Shown: piece by piece, positions 50,366-60,500 of the stretch
How positions within the stretch are numbered: position 1 is the first letter of the stretch
Layout: each line of letters begins with the position of its first letter
Source of the DNA: Hypericibacter adhaerens
GTDB taxonomy: Bacteria > Pseudomonadota > Alphaproteobacteria > Dongiales > Dongiaceae
Length of the DNA stretch: 64,000 nt
Reading direction: 5' to 3'
NCBI RefSeq assembly: GCF_008728835.1
Contig: NZ_CP042582.1
Coordinates: 372,001-436,000, forward strand
Program-made: the position numbers and the translations under genes
The notes under the pieces: generated by a model
The model's database searches: none
What the model was told of the DNA's origin: nothing
The model's input: the letters and a program-made list of their open reading frames with translations, nothing else

Positions 50366-52171
50366 ATGTTCCAGACAAGAATGAGCAAGGGCATGCTGTG
50401 GCGTGCCGCGCTCATTTTCCTGCCTCTGGCGCTGGTGGCTGTCGCCATCATGCTGCTGCTCTATCGCGCGCAGTCCGAAGCCAGCCTCGGCGCCGTGCAG
50501 ACGGCCGAGCAGAAAAACACCGAGATCGCCCAGCAGCGCTTCATCGCGACCCTGACGACCGTCGTGTCCGATCTGCGCTTCCTGGCCCAGGATCCGACCC
50601 TGAGGCGGTGGCTCGCCGACGACAATCCGGTCACGCGGGCCGATCTCGGCAACGAGTATCTGGCCTTCGTCGCGACCAAGGGCCTCTACGACAAGGTCCG
50701 CTTCATCGATCTCACGGGGCGGGAGCGGATCCGGGCCAACTGGAACAAGGGCGATCCGCGCCTGGTGACGGGCGACGAGCTGCAGGACAAGGGCATCCGC
50801 TATTTCGTCCGGGAGACGCTGAAGCTTCGGCCGGGCCAGATCTATGTCTCGCCCTTCGACCTCAATGTGGACAATGGTGAGATCGAGCAGCCGATCAACC
50901 CGACCTTGAGGCTCTCGACGATGGTCTACGATCCCGCCGGGCTGCCCCGCGGGATGATCGTGCTCAACTATCTGGGCCAGCGCATCCTCGACCGGATCAC
51001 CGCCATGAGCACGGCCGGTCGCGATCGGCTCTGGCTGGTGAACGACAAGGGTTATTGGCTCCTGGGGCCGCGTCCCGAGCTTGAATGGAGCTTCATGTTC
51101 CCGGACCGGGAGCAGGAGACCCTCGGGGCGCTCTACCCCTATGCCTGGGAACGGATGCAGGGCGGCGCCGGCGCCGGGCAGTTCATGGGCGAGGCGGGCC
51201 TCTTCACCTATGTGAAACTGCCGCCGGTCCTGAGCGGCACGATGGCCGACGTGCCGGGCGCGCCGGAGGGCGTGGCGCCGGCCCTGCCGGGCTGGACCCT
51301 GCTGGCGCTCGTTCCCCGGTCGGTCATCGATGCCGATCTGGCGACGCTCAAGCAGCGGTCGATCACGGCCGCGCTGGTGCTGATGCTGCTGTTCGCCATC
51401 GGCAGCGGGTTCCTCGCCCTCTATTGGGAGGAACGGCGCCGGGCCGAGGTGCAGACGAAGGCCCTGAACGAACGGCTGGCCCGCGACAATGCGGAGCTCG
51501 ATGCGGTCAACACGGAGCTCGAGGCCTTCAGCTACTCGGTTTCGCACGATCTCCGGGCGCCGCTGCGCGCCATCGACGGGTTCAGTAAGGCCCTCCAGGA
51601 GGATTATGCGGACCGGCTCGACGCGGCCGGGGTCGGTTATCTCCAGCGCGTCCGCCAGGCCGCCCAGCGCATGGGGCTCCTGATCGACGACCTGCTCCAG
51701 CTCGCCCGGGTGACCCGCAGCGAGGTCGCCCGCGAGGAGGTGGACCTCACCGACATGGCCGGCAAGGTGATGCAGGAGCTCGAACGGATGGCGCCGGAGC
51801 GGCGCGTCCAGTCGCGGATAACGCCCGGCCTGGTGGCGCGGGCCGACGGCCGCCTGATGCGGGTGGTGCTCGACAATCTCTTGGGCAATGCCTGGAAATT
51901 CACCGCCGGCCGCGATCCGGGACAGATCGAATTCGGCGTCGACAATGGCCGCACGGAAAGGACATTCTATGTCCGCGACAACGGCGCCGGCTTCGACATG
52001 GCCTATGCCGGCAAGCTGTTCGGGGCGTTCCAACGGCTGCATGACGCCAAAGAGTTCCCGGGGACAGGGGTCGGCCTGGCGACGGTTCAGCGCATCATCC
52101 GCAAGCATGGCGGCCGCATCTGGGCGGAGGCCAAGCCGAACGAGGGTGCGGCCTTCTATTTCACGCTCTAG
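50366..52171 (+). CDS. Membrane sensor histidine kinase
   Basis: A 601-residue kinase. The N-terminal transmembrane helix lies near residues 11-30 (FLPLALVAVAIMLLLY) and a second near 340-360 (AALVLMLLFAIGSGFLAL). The ~300-residue extracytoplasmic segment between is a probable ligand sensor (Cache-like). The phosphoacceptor His394 is in SVSHDLRAP, and the ATPase has GNAWKFT, VRDNGAGFD and TGVGLATVQRII (N, G1 and G2 boxes). The phytochrome-like H box matches the single-domain response regulator encoded 11 bases later. ATG 50366 follows GCAGGA; an upstream TTG at 50327 is in frame. Confidence 0.9.
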   Translation: MFQTRMSKGMLWRAALIFLPLALVAVAIMLLLYRAQSEASLGAVQTAEQKNTEIAQQRFIATLTTVVSDLRFLAQDPTLRRWLADDNPVTRADLGNEYLAFVATKGLYDKVRFIDLTGRERIRANWNKGDPRLVTGDELQDKGIRYFVRETLKLRPGQIYVSPFDLNVDNGEIEQPINPTLRLSTMVYDPAGLPRGMIVLNYLGQRILDRITAMSTAGRDRLWLVNDKGYWLLGPRPELEWSFMFPDREQETLGALYPYAWERMQGGAGAGQFMGEAGLFTYVKLPPVLSGTMADVPGAPEGVAPALPGWTLLALVPRSVIDADLATLKQRSITAALVLMLLFAIGSGFLALYWEERRRAEVQTKALNERLARDNAELDAVNTELEAFSYSVSHDLRAPLRAIDGFSKALQEDYADRLDAAGVGYLQRVRQAAQRMGLLIDDLLQLARVTRSEVAREEVDLTDMAGKVMQELERMAPERRVQSRITPGLVARADGRLMRVVLDNLLGNAWKFTAGRDPGQIEFGVDNGRTERTFYVRDNGAGFDMAYAGKLFGAFQRLHDAKEFPGTGVGLATVQRIIRKHGGRIWAEAKPNEGAAFYFTL

Positions 52172-52182
52172 CGAGGTGGGTG

Positions 52183-52620
52183 ATGCGGGACGCCGCGATT
52201 CTCCTGGTCGAGGACAATGACGACGACGTCGCCTTGACGATCCGCGCCTTCAAGAAGAACAACATCAGGAACACGGTCGTCGTCGCGCGCGACGGGGTCG
52301 AGGCGCTCGACTATCTCTTCGCGACCGGCGCCCATAGCGGGCGCGACCGCAACGACCTGCCGCAGGTCGTGCTGCTCGACCTCAAGCTGCCCAAGCTCGA
52401 GGGACTCGAGGTCCTGCGCCGGATCAGGGCCGAGGAGCGCACCAAGACGCTGCCGATCGTGGTCCTGACCTCCTCCAAGGAGGAGCAGGACCTGATCGCC
52501 AGCTACCGCCTCGGCTGCAACAGCTATGTGCGCAAGCCGGTCGATTTCGACGAGTTCGTCGAGGCCGCGCGCCAGCTCGGCCTCTATTGGCTTCTGCTCA
52601 ACGAAGCGCCGCCGCGCTGA
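52183..52620 (+). CDS. Single-domain response regulator (CheY/Rcp1-like)
   Basis: A 145-residue receiver domain with no output domain. The acidic pocket is LLVEDNDDD, the phosphoacceptor is D66 in VLLDLKLPK, with Thr/Ser in VLTSSKE and Lys in YVRKPVD. It resembles Rcp1-type regulators paired with phytochrome-like kinases. ATG 52183 has GAGG upstream. It lies between a sensor kinase and a hybrid kinase, so it may carry phosphate between them. Confidence 0.92.
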   Translation: MRDAAILLVEDNDDDVALTIRAFKKNNIRNTVVVARDGVEALDYLFATGAHSGRDRNDLPQVVLLDLKLPKLEGLEVLRRIRAEERTKTLPIVVLTSSKEEQDLIASYRLGCNSYVRKPVDFDEFVEAARQLGLYWLLLNEAPPR

Positions 52621-52635
52621 CGGGGACCCGCGCCC

Positions 52636-54582
52636 ATGGCCGTGCCGCTCCAGGTCTTGATCGTCGAGGACTCAGGCGACGATGTCGATCTCCTGCTGCT
52701 CGAGATCGCGCGCGCCGGCTTCAAGGCGGACCACGAGGTGGTGGAGACGGCCGACGGCCTGAAGGCGGCGCTCGACCGCCGGGCCTGGGACATCATCCTG
52801 GCCGATTTTTCGCTGCCGAAGTTCAGCGGCACGGAAGCGCTCAAGATCGTGCGTGGGCGCGGGCTCGACACGCCCTTCATCTTCGTCTCGGGCAGCATCG
52901 GCGAGGACACCGCCGTGATGGCCATGAAGGCCGGTGCGCAGGATTACCTGATCAAGGGCAATCTGCGCCGGCTCGGACCCGCCATCGAGCGCGAGCTGCG
53001 CGACAGCGAGCTGCGCCGGGCGCGCGCCGAGGAGAGGGCCGAGCGCCACCGCGCCGAGGAACGGCTGCGCAAGCTGTCGCGGGCGGTGGAGCAGAGCGCC
53101 AATCTGGTGGCGATCACCGACGCCGACGGCATCATCGAGTATGTGAACCCCAAGCTGCTCGAGATCACCGGCTTCGCGGCCGAGGAACTGATCGGCAAGA
53201 CGCCCGCCATGTGGAAGCCGGCCGGCCCTGCCGGGGCCGAATGCGCCATCGCCTGGAGCGGGGCCGCCGACCGAAGCGACCTGCAGGGCGAATTCGAGAT
53301 GCTGCGCAAGGACGGCCGCCGTTTCTCGGTCTATGCCACCATCTCGCCGATCCGCGACGAATCCGGGGCCGTCACCCACCTGGTCGGCATCGCCGAGGAT
53401 ATCAGCCGGCGCAAGGAGATCGAGGAGCAGCTCCGCCGCTCGCAGCGCCTCGAGGCGATCGGCCAGCTGACCGGCGGTCTCGCCCACGATTTCAACAATC
53501 TCCTGGCCGTGGTGATCGGCAATCTCGACATTCTCTGCGAGCAGCTGCCGAAGGACGCGCCGGGCCGCAAGATGGCGCAGCAGGCCCTCGAGGCGGGCCT
53601 GCGGGGCGCCGACCTGACCCGGCAGCTCTTGGCCTTCGCGCGCCGCCAGCCGCTGGAAACCCGGGTCGTCAATCTCAACGACCTGATCACCGGCACCACG
53701 CGCCTGCTGCAGCGGACCCTGGGCGAGCCGATCGAGATCGAGATGAAGCTGGCCGACGATCTCTGGCCCGCGCTCACCGATGCCTCGCTGGTCGAGGCGG
53801 CGCTGGTCAATCTCGCCATCAATGCGCGCGACGCCATGCCGAGCGGCGGCCGCCTGACGATCGAATCGATGAACAAGCGGCTCGACGAGCGCTACGCGGC
53901 CGAGAACTCCGATGTGACGCCGGGCGACTATGCCATGATCGCCGTCTCGGACACCGGCAGCGGCATCGCGCCGGAGAATCTGAGCCGTGTCTTCGAGCCC
54001 TTCTTCACCACCAAGCCCCAGGGCCGGGGCACCGGGCTCGGCCTCAGCATGGTCTATGGCTTCGTCAAGCAGTCCAAGGGCCATGTGAAGATCTATAGCG
54101 AGCTGGGGCACGGCACGACCATTCGCCTCTATCTGCCGCGGGTCATGACCGGGCCGAGCCCGACGGTGGAAAGCGCGCAGAGAGAGGGCAACGGCGATCT
54201 CAAGGGCGTGCGGGTGCTTCTGGTCGAGGACCATCCCGGCGTGCGCGAGGTCGCGGTCAAGCAGCTCGAGGAGTTCGGCTGCCGCGTGCTTCAGGCCCAT
54301 GACGGGCATGCGGCGCTGGCGCTGCTCAAGGAGGGACAGCCGGTCGATCTGCTGTTCACGGATATCGTGATGCCGGGCGGGATGACCGGGGTCGAGCTCG
54401 CGCGCCACGCGACGGAGCTGAGGCCGGGCTTGCGGATCCTCTTCACCTCGGGTTTCGCCGAGAACGCGCTCCAGGGCGACCAGGACCGCCTGGGCGACCG
54501 GAACTTCCTGAGCAAGCCCTATCGCAAGCAGGACCTGATGCGCCGGATCAGAGAGGTCCTGGCCAATCCCGAATCGCGCTGA
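52636..54582 (+). CDS. Hybrid histidine kinase with two receiver domains and PAS
   Basis: A 648-residue cytoplasmic kinase. Domain order: receiver (D57 in LADFSLPK), a coiled-coil linker near 115-150, PAS (IEYVNPKLLEITGF), HisKA with H284 in GGLAHDFNNLLAVV, ATPase (LAINARDAMP, VSDTGSGIA and GTGLGLSMV) and a C-terminal receiver (D576 in LLFTDIVMPGG). No membrane segment is visible, so its input is a phosphate or a cytoplasmic PAS ligand. It starts 15 bases after the single-domain regulator. A receiver at each end is unusual and suggests a phosphorelay. Confidence 0.9.
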   Translation: MAVPLQVLIVEDSGDDVDLLLLEIARAGFKADHEVVETADGLKAALDRRAWDIILADFSLPKFSGTEALKIVRGRGLDTPFIFVSGSIGEDTAVMAMKAGAQDYLIKGNLRRLGPAIERELRDSELRRARAEERAERHRAEERLRKLSRAVEQSANLVAITDADGIIEYVNPKLLEITGFAAEELIGKTPAMWKPAGPAGAECAIAWSGAADRSDLQGEFEMLRKDGRRFSVYATISPIRDESGAVTHLVGIAEDISRRKEIEEQLRRSQRLEAIGQLTGGLAHDFNNLLAVVIGNLDILCEQLPKDAPGRKMAQQALEAGLRGADLTRQLLAFARRQPLETRVVNLNDLITGTTRLLQRTLGEPIEIEMKLADDLWPALTDASLVEAALVNLAINARDAMPSGGRLTIESMNKRLDERYAAENSDVTPGDYAMIAVSDTGSGIAPENLSRVFEPFFTTKPQGRGTGLGLSMVYGFVKQSKGHVKIYSELGHGTTIRLYLPRVMTGPSPTVESAQREGNGDLKGVRVLLVEDHPGVREVAVKQLEEFGCRVLQAHDGHAALALLKEGQPVDLLFTDIVMPGGMTGVELARHATELRPGLRILFTSGFAENALQGDQDRLGDRNFLSKPYRKQDLMRRIREVLANPESR

Positions 54583-54632
54583 AGGCCGCTGCAGGCCGGC
54601 ACCGGCGCCCACGACAACCGAAGAGGCGAGGC

Positions 54633-55442
54633 ATGAGGTTCAAGGACCGCGTGGTTCTGGTCACGGGCGGCAATTCGGGCATCGGCAGGGCCATCGCGCT
54701 CCGGGCGGCGGCCGAAGGCGCCCGTCTCGCCATTTGCGGGCGCGATCCCGGCAAAGGGGCCGCGACCCTGGCGGAACTCAGGGCCGGCGGCCGGGAGGCC
54801 GAGTTCTTCCCGGTGGATGTCGCCGAGGAAGCGCAGGCGAAGGCCTTGATCGACAAGGTCGTGGCCCGCTTCGGCCGGATCGACGTGCTGGTGAACAATG
54901 CCGGCGCCGGCGCGCGCCGGTCGGGCGTGCAGCCCTCGGATTCGCCGGGCGAGCGCTGGCGCAAGATCCTCGGCCCCAACCTGGACGGCGCCTACTATAT
55001 GGCGGCCTATGCCTTGCCCGCGCTCAAGGCCGCCGGCGGCGGCGCCATCGTCAACATCTCCTCGACCTCGACCTTCCACGGCAATTGGGGCAGCTACGGG
55101 GTCGCCAAGGCCGGGCTCGAGGCCCTGACCCGGTCATTGGCGGTGGAGGGCGCGCCCCATGGCATCCGCGCCAATTCGGTTTCGCCGGGCTGGATCAAGA
55201 CCGACGTGACGAAAAACGCGGCCAAGACGGAGGATTGGGAGAAGGCCGCCTCCTTGCTCGGCCGCATGGGCCAGCCGGACGAGATCGCCCGCGCGGTCAT
55301 GTTCCTGGCCTCGGAGGAAGCGTCCTTCGTGACCGGCGCGGTGCTGATCGTCGATGGCGGCCTGACCATCACCGACTACCCCTCCCTGCCTTTCCTCGAA
55401 GGCGTCGGCGGCTGGAAGCTGTTCGCGGGGACCTTGTCCTGA
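54633..55442 (+). CDS. SDR-family oxidoreductase
   Basis: A 269-residue classical SDR. The cofactor loop is VTGGNSGIGRAIAL, NNAG is present in LVNNAGAGAR, the catalytic Ser is in NISSTSTFHG and Tyr/Lys are in YGVAKAGLE. A Gly-rich C-terminus (LIVDGGLTITD) is typical. It resembles glucose 1-dehydrogenase or 3-oxoacyl-ACP reductase relatives; the substrate is unknown. AAGAGGCGAGG lies before the ATG. It follows the hybrid kinase by 50 bases and is followed by a GNAT gene. Confidence 0.88.
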   Translation: MRFKDRVVLVTGGNSGIGRAIALRAAAEGARLAICGRDPGKGAATLAELRAGGREAEFFPVDVAEEAQAKALIDKVVARFGRIDVLVNNAGAGARRSGVQPSDSPGERWRKILGPNLDGAYYMAAYALPALKAAGGGAIVNISSTSTFHGNWGSYGVAKAGLEALTRSLAVEGAPHGIRANSVSPGWIKTDVTKNAAKTEDWEKAASLLGRMGQPDEIARAVMFLASEEASFVTGAVLIVDGGLTITDYPSLPFLEGVGGWKLFAGTLS

Positions 55443-55470
55443 AGGCCGGGCGCGCGGTCGAGCGCAGAAC

Positions 55471-56037
55471 ATGGCTCCGTCCGATTGGGCCCGGCATCCC
55501 ACGCTGAAGACGCCGCGGCTGTTGCTGCGGCCCTGGCGCGCGGACGATCTTCCGGCCTTCGCGGCGATCAATGCCGATCCCGCCGTGATGGAGCATTTCC
55601 CTTCGCCGCTCGATCGGAGCGCCAGCGATGCGCTGGCGGATCGCATCCAGGCGCATTTCGATCGGCATGGTTTCGGCCTCTGGGCGGTCGAGCGGCCCGG
55701 CCAGGACGATTTCATCGGTTTCGTCGGGCTGGCCATGCCGCGCTTCACGGCGCATTTCACGCCTTGCTTCGAGGTCGGCTGGCGGTTGGCCCGGGCGCAT
55801 TGGGGCCGGGGCTATGCGACCGAAGGGGCCCGCGCGGCGCTCGATTTCGGGTTCGGCCCCGCCGGGCTCGAAGAGATCGTGTCCTTCACTGTTCCCGCCA
55901 ACCGTCGCTCGATCGCGGTCATGGAACGCCTCGGCATGAAACGCGACCCCGCCGATGATTTCGACCACCCCGCCATACCGGACGGCCACCCGCTTCGGTA
56001 CCATTGGCTCTATCGCTTGAGGGCCTCGGGCGCCTGA
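55471..56037 (+). CDS. GNAT-family N-acetyltransferase (RimJ/RimL-like)
   Basis: A 188-residue acetyltransferase. The start LKTPRLLLRPWRADDLPAF is typical of the RimJ/RimL group. The acetyl-CoA loop is in GWRLARAHWGRGYATEGA and the C-terminal helix in SIAVMERLGM. It probably acetylates an amino group of a protein or small molecule; target unknown. It begins 28 bases after the SDR stop, so the two may be co-transcribed. Confidence 0.88.
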   Translation: MAPSDWARHPTLKTPRLLLRPWRADDLPAFAAINADPAVMEHFPSPLDRSASDALADRIQAHFDRHGFGLWAVERPGQDDFIGFVGLAMPRFTAHFTPCFEVGWRLARAHWGRGYATEGARAALDFGFGPAGLEEIVSFTVPANRRSIAVMERLGMKRDPADDFDHPAIPDGHPLRYHWLYRLRASGA

Positions 56038-56272
56038 GGCCGAGGATCACCGTCGGGGAGCGACCGGGGCCGCGGGGCCCCAAGGATTGCCGAATCTTTG
56101 CGCGATTTGGCTGATTCCGCTGTTCCGGGCCTCGGTCCGCTACGGAGATGGGACATAACCCTCTACCAAATAGTGGAATAGGCGGGTCATCCTAAGGCCG
56201 GCCTTGCAACGAGGCGCCGTTGGGTCAATCTCTCGCCTCACCGGTCGTGCAAGGAAGGGCGGGGACGAACGG

Positions 56273-57541
56273 ATGAGCGACATCGACCCTCACGCTGATG
56301 CAGGCCCCTCGCCGGGAGCGCCCGCGGCCCGCGCGCCCGCCGGGAAGCGGCGCCATGTCGGCTGGATCGCTATCCTCCTGCTGATCCTGCTGGTCGGGGG
56401 CTTCTTCGCTTGGCACCAGGGGCTGATCGGATTCGGCGAGACGGCGGCGGCCACCACGGCGTCGCCGCCGGCACCGCCCAGCGTGGTCGTCAGCAAGCCG
56501 CTGCAGAAGCAGATCACCGAGTGGGACGAATATACCGGTCAGTTCCAGGCGGTCGATTCGGTCGAGCTGCGCGCGCGCGTCAGCGGCTATCTCCAGGCGA
56601 TCCATTTCGAGGACGGGCAGATCGTGCATCAGGGCGATCTCCTGTTCGAGATCGATCCGCGCCCCTTCCAGATCGCGCTCGCCTCGGCCAAGGCGCAGCT
56701 CGAGCAGGCCCACGCCGCCTACGACCTCGCGGTGGCCGAGATGAACCGGGCGGCGGCCCTGCGCAAGAGCGATTTCACATCGGCCAGCACCTATGACGAG
56801 CGCGTCCAGCAGTCCCGCAACGCCGCGGCCTCGATCACGGTGGCCCAGGCGGCGGTCGATGCGGCGGCGCTCGATCTCGAATATACCCGCATCACCGCTC
56901 CGGTGACGGGACGCATCAGCGCCCACACCATCAGCGTCGGCAACCTCGTGACCGGCGGTTCGGGCGAGGGCACCACGCTCCTGACCACGATCGTCTCGCT
57001 CGACCCGATCCGGCTCCTGTTCGACGTGAGCGAGGCCAATCTCCTCTCCTACCAGCGCGCCATCGCCGAGGGACGGCTGCCCTCCGTGCGCGACGGCACG
57101 GTCGAGGTCCAGGCGCAGCTCATCGACGAGCAGAGATGGAGCCTCAAGGGCACGATCGACTTCATCGACAATCAGGTCGACCGCACCGCGGGCACCATCC
57201 GGGTGCGAGCGCTGCTGCCGAATCCCGGCATGCTGATCACGCCGGGGCAGTTCGGGCGGGTGCGGATCCCGGGCTCGCTGCCCTATGACGCCATGCTGAT
57301 CCCCGAGGCCGCCGTCGTGTCCGACCAGGCGCGGAAGATCGTGATGACGGTGGCCGAGGACGGCACCGTGGTGCCCAAGATCGTACGGCTCGGTCCCAAT
57401 CGCGGGCCGGATCTCAGGATCATCCGCGACGGGCTCGATGCCGACGACCGGGTCATCATCAGCGGGCTGCTGCGGGCCCGGCCCGGCGCCAAGGTGACGG
57501 CCGAGGACGGCAAGATCGACCTGACGGATCCGGAAGAGTAG
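56273..57541 (+). CDS. RND efflux periplasmic adaptor (MFP/HlyD family)
   Basis: A 422-residue membrane-fusion protein. A short basic N-terminus leads into one membrane anchor near residues 28-47 (WIAILLLILLVGGFF). It then has the barrel-sandwich half-motif (VELRARVSGYLQAIHF with DLLFEIDPRPF), the alpha-helical hairpin and the second lipoyl half. It is a MexE/AcrA-type adaptor. It is followed 11 bases later by the RND pump, with which it forms the tripartite system. No outer-membrane channel gene or local regulator is seen in the window. Confidence 0.93.
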   Translation: MSDIDPHADAGPSPGAPAARAPAGKRRHVGWIAILLLILLVGGFFAWHQGLIGFGETAAATTASPPAPPSVVVSKPLQKQITEWDEYTGQFQAVDSVELRARVSGYLQAIHFEDGQIVHQGDLLFEIDPRPFQIALASAKAQLEQAHAAYDLAVAEMNRAAALRKSDFTSASTYDERVQQSRNAAASITVAQAAVDAAALDLEYTRITAPVTGRISAHTISVGNLVTGGSGEGTTLLTTIVSLDPIRLLFDVSEANLLSYQRAIAEGRLPSVRDGTVEVQAQLIDEQRWSLKGTIDFIDNQVDRTAGTIRVRALLPNPGMLITPGQFGRVRIPGSLPYDAMLIPEAAVVSDQARKIVMTVAEDGTVVPKIVRLGPNRGPDLRIIRDGLDADDRVIISGLLRARPGAKVTAEDGKIDLTDPEE

Positions 57542-57552
57542 ATCGGCCGGCC

Positions 57553-60500
57553 ATGCGGTTGTCGCACTTCTTCATCGACCGGCCGATCTTCGCGATCGTC
57601 GTCTCGATCTTCATCACCATCATCGGCGGGATCGCCTATTTCGCGCTGCCCGTATCGCAATATCCCGACATCGTGCCGCCGACCATCGAGGTCCGCGCCT
57701 CCTATCCCGGCGCGTCGGCGGAGACCGTGAGCGCCACCGTGGCGACGCCGCTGGAGCAGGAGATCAACGGCGTCGACAACATGCTCTACATGACGTCGCA
57801 GGCGACCAGCGACGGCAATCTGGTGCTGACCGTCACCTTCGCGCTGGGCACCAACCTCGATACCGCGCAGGTGCTGGTGCAGAACCGCGAGGCGGTGGCC
57901 GAGCCGCGGCTGCCCGAGGAGGTTCGCCGCATCGGCGTTACGGTGCGCAAGAACTCGCCCGACATCCTGATGGTCATCCATCTGAACTCGCCGGACGGCA
58001 GCCGCGACCAGCTCTACATGTCGAACTACGCCACCCTGCAGGTGCGCGACGTGCTGACGCGCATTCCGGGCGTGGGCGACGTCCGCATCTTCGGCTCGCG
58101 CGACTATGCGATGCGCGTCTGGCTCGACCCCGACAAGATCGCGGCCCGCGACTTGACGGCGGGCGACGTGGTCGCGGCCCTCCAGGCCCAGAACGTCCAG
58201 GTCGCCTCGGGCGTCCTCAACCAGCCGCCCATGCCGCAGCAGACGGCCTTCCAGCTCAATGTCGAGACGCTGGGGCGCCTGGTCGATCCGCGCCAGTTCG
58301 CCGATATCGTGGTCCGCACCGATGCCGGTGGGCGCGTCACGCGGCTGCGCGACGTGGCCAGGGTCGAGATCGGCGCCCAGGACTACAGCGCCAACGGCTA
58401 TCTCGACGACCGGGCCGCCGTCCCGCTGCTGGTGTTCCAGCGCCCCGGCTCGAACGCGCTCGCGACCGCCCAGCAGGTGCTGGACACGATGGCGGAGTTG
58501 TCCAAGTCCTTCCCGGAGGGCATGCGCTACGACGTCGTCTACAACCCGACCCAGTTCATCAAGCAGTCGGTCGACGAGGTCACCAAGACGATCTACGAGG
58601 CGACGCTGCTGGTGATCCTGGTCGTCATCCTGTTCCTGCAGACCTGGCGTGCCTCGATCATTCCCATCGTCGCCATCCCGGTCTCGCTGGTCGGCACCTT
58701 CGCGGTCCTGGGCGCCATCGGCTATTCGCTCAACAACCTCTCCCTCTTCGGTCTCGTCCTCGCCATCGGCATCGTGGTCGACGATGCGATCGTGGTGGTG
58801 GAGAACGTCGAGCGGAATCTCCGACGAGGGCTTTCGCCGCGCGATGCGACGCGCCAGACCATGGACGAGGTCGGCACCGCGCTCATCGCGATCGCGCTGA
58901 CGCTCACGGCCGTCTTCGTGCCGGCGACCTTCATCCCCGGCATCTCGGGTCAGTTCTTCCGGCAGTTCGCCGTCACGATCGCGACCGCGACCGTGATCTC
59001 CTGCTTCGTGTCCCTGACGCTGAGCCCGGCGCTCTGCGCGCTGCTCTTCAAGCCGCACGGCCATGGCCCTGAGAAGGGCAACCTGCTCATGCGCCCGATC
59101 CACGGCTTCTTCCGCCTGTTCAACCGGGGCTTCGACCGCGTGTCGCTCGGCTATGGCGGGCTCGCGCGCCGGCTGATCCGGCTCGCGGCGGTGGTGCTGG
59201 TGATCTATGGCGGCCTGGTCGTCCTGACCGGCTTTCAGTTCGCGCGCACGCCCACGGGCTTCATTCCTCAGCTCGACCAGGGCTATCTGATCGTCGTGAT
59301 CCAGTTGCCGCCGGGTTCGTCGCTGGCTCGCACCGACAAGGTGGTCCATGACGCGACCGAGATCGTTCTCGGCACGGCGGGCGTCGCGCATGCCGTGCCT
59401 TTCTCGGGCTTCGACGGCGCCACCTTCACCAACGCGCCCAATGCCGGCGCGATCTTCGCGGCGCTCTCGCCGTTCGACGAGCGCGTGCCCAAAGATCTGA
59501 CCGCCGACAAGATCAGGGCCTCCCTGCAGCAGCGGCTGGGCGCGATCAAGGACGCCTTCATCATCACCATTCCGCCGCCCTCCGTGCGCGGCATCGGCAC
59601 CGGCGGCGGGTTCAAGATGATGGTGCAGGACCGCCGCGGCCGCGGCCTGGCGGCGCTGGAGGCCGTGACCCAGGACATGGTGGCCGCCGCCAACCAGACG
59701 CCGGATCTGGCCGGCGTCTTCACCCTCTTCAACACCAAGACGCCGCGCATCTATGCCGATATCGACCGCGTGCGCGCCGAGATGCTGGGCGTCAATGCGA
59801 GCCAGGTGTTCGAGACGCTCGAGGTCTATCTGGGCTCCGCCTTCGTCAACGACTTCAATTTCCTCGGCCGCACCTACCGCGTCACCGCCCAGGCGGACAG
59901 CAAGTTCCGCCAGACCGTGAACGAGATCTCCAACCTGAAGATGCGCAACGCCATGGGCGCCATGGTGCCATTGGGCTCGGTGGCCTCGTTCGAGGACCGC
60001 ACCGGTCCCTATCGCGTCACCCGTTACAATCTCTATCCGGCGACGGAGATCCAGGGCCAGACGGCCCCGGGCGCCTCGACCGGCCAGGCGCTGGCGGCGA
60101 TGGAGCGGCTGGCCGCGGAACGGCTGCCGGACGGTTTCGGCTATGAATGGACGGAGCTCGCCTATCAGGAAAAGCAGGTCGGCAACACCGCCATCCTCGT
60201 CTTCGCCGCGGCCGTGCTGTTCGTCTTCCTCGTGCTCGCCGCCCAGTACGAAAGCTGGGCCCTCCCGTTCTCGATCGTGCTGATCGTGCCCATGTGCCTG
60301 CTCGCCGCGGTCACGGGCCTCACCTTACGCGGCCTCGACATCAACATCCTGGCCCAGATCGGCTTCGTGGTGCTGGTGGGCCTGGCCGCGAAGAACGCCA
60401 TCCTGATCGTCGAGTTCGCCCGGCAGGCGGAATCGACGGGCTCCGGGCGGGTGGATTCCGCCATCACCGCGGCGCGGACGCGGTTGCGCCCGATCCTGAT

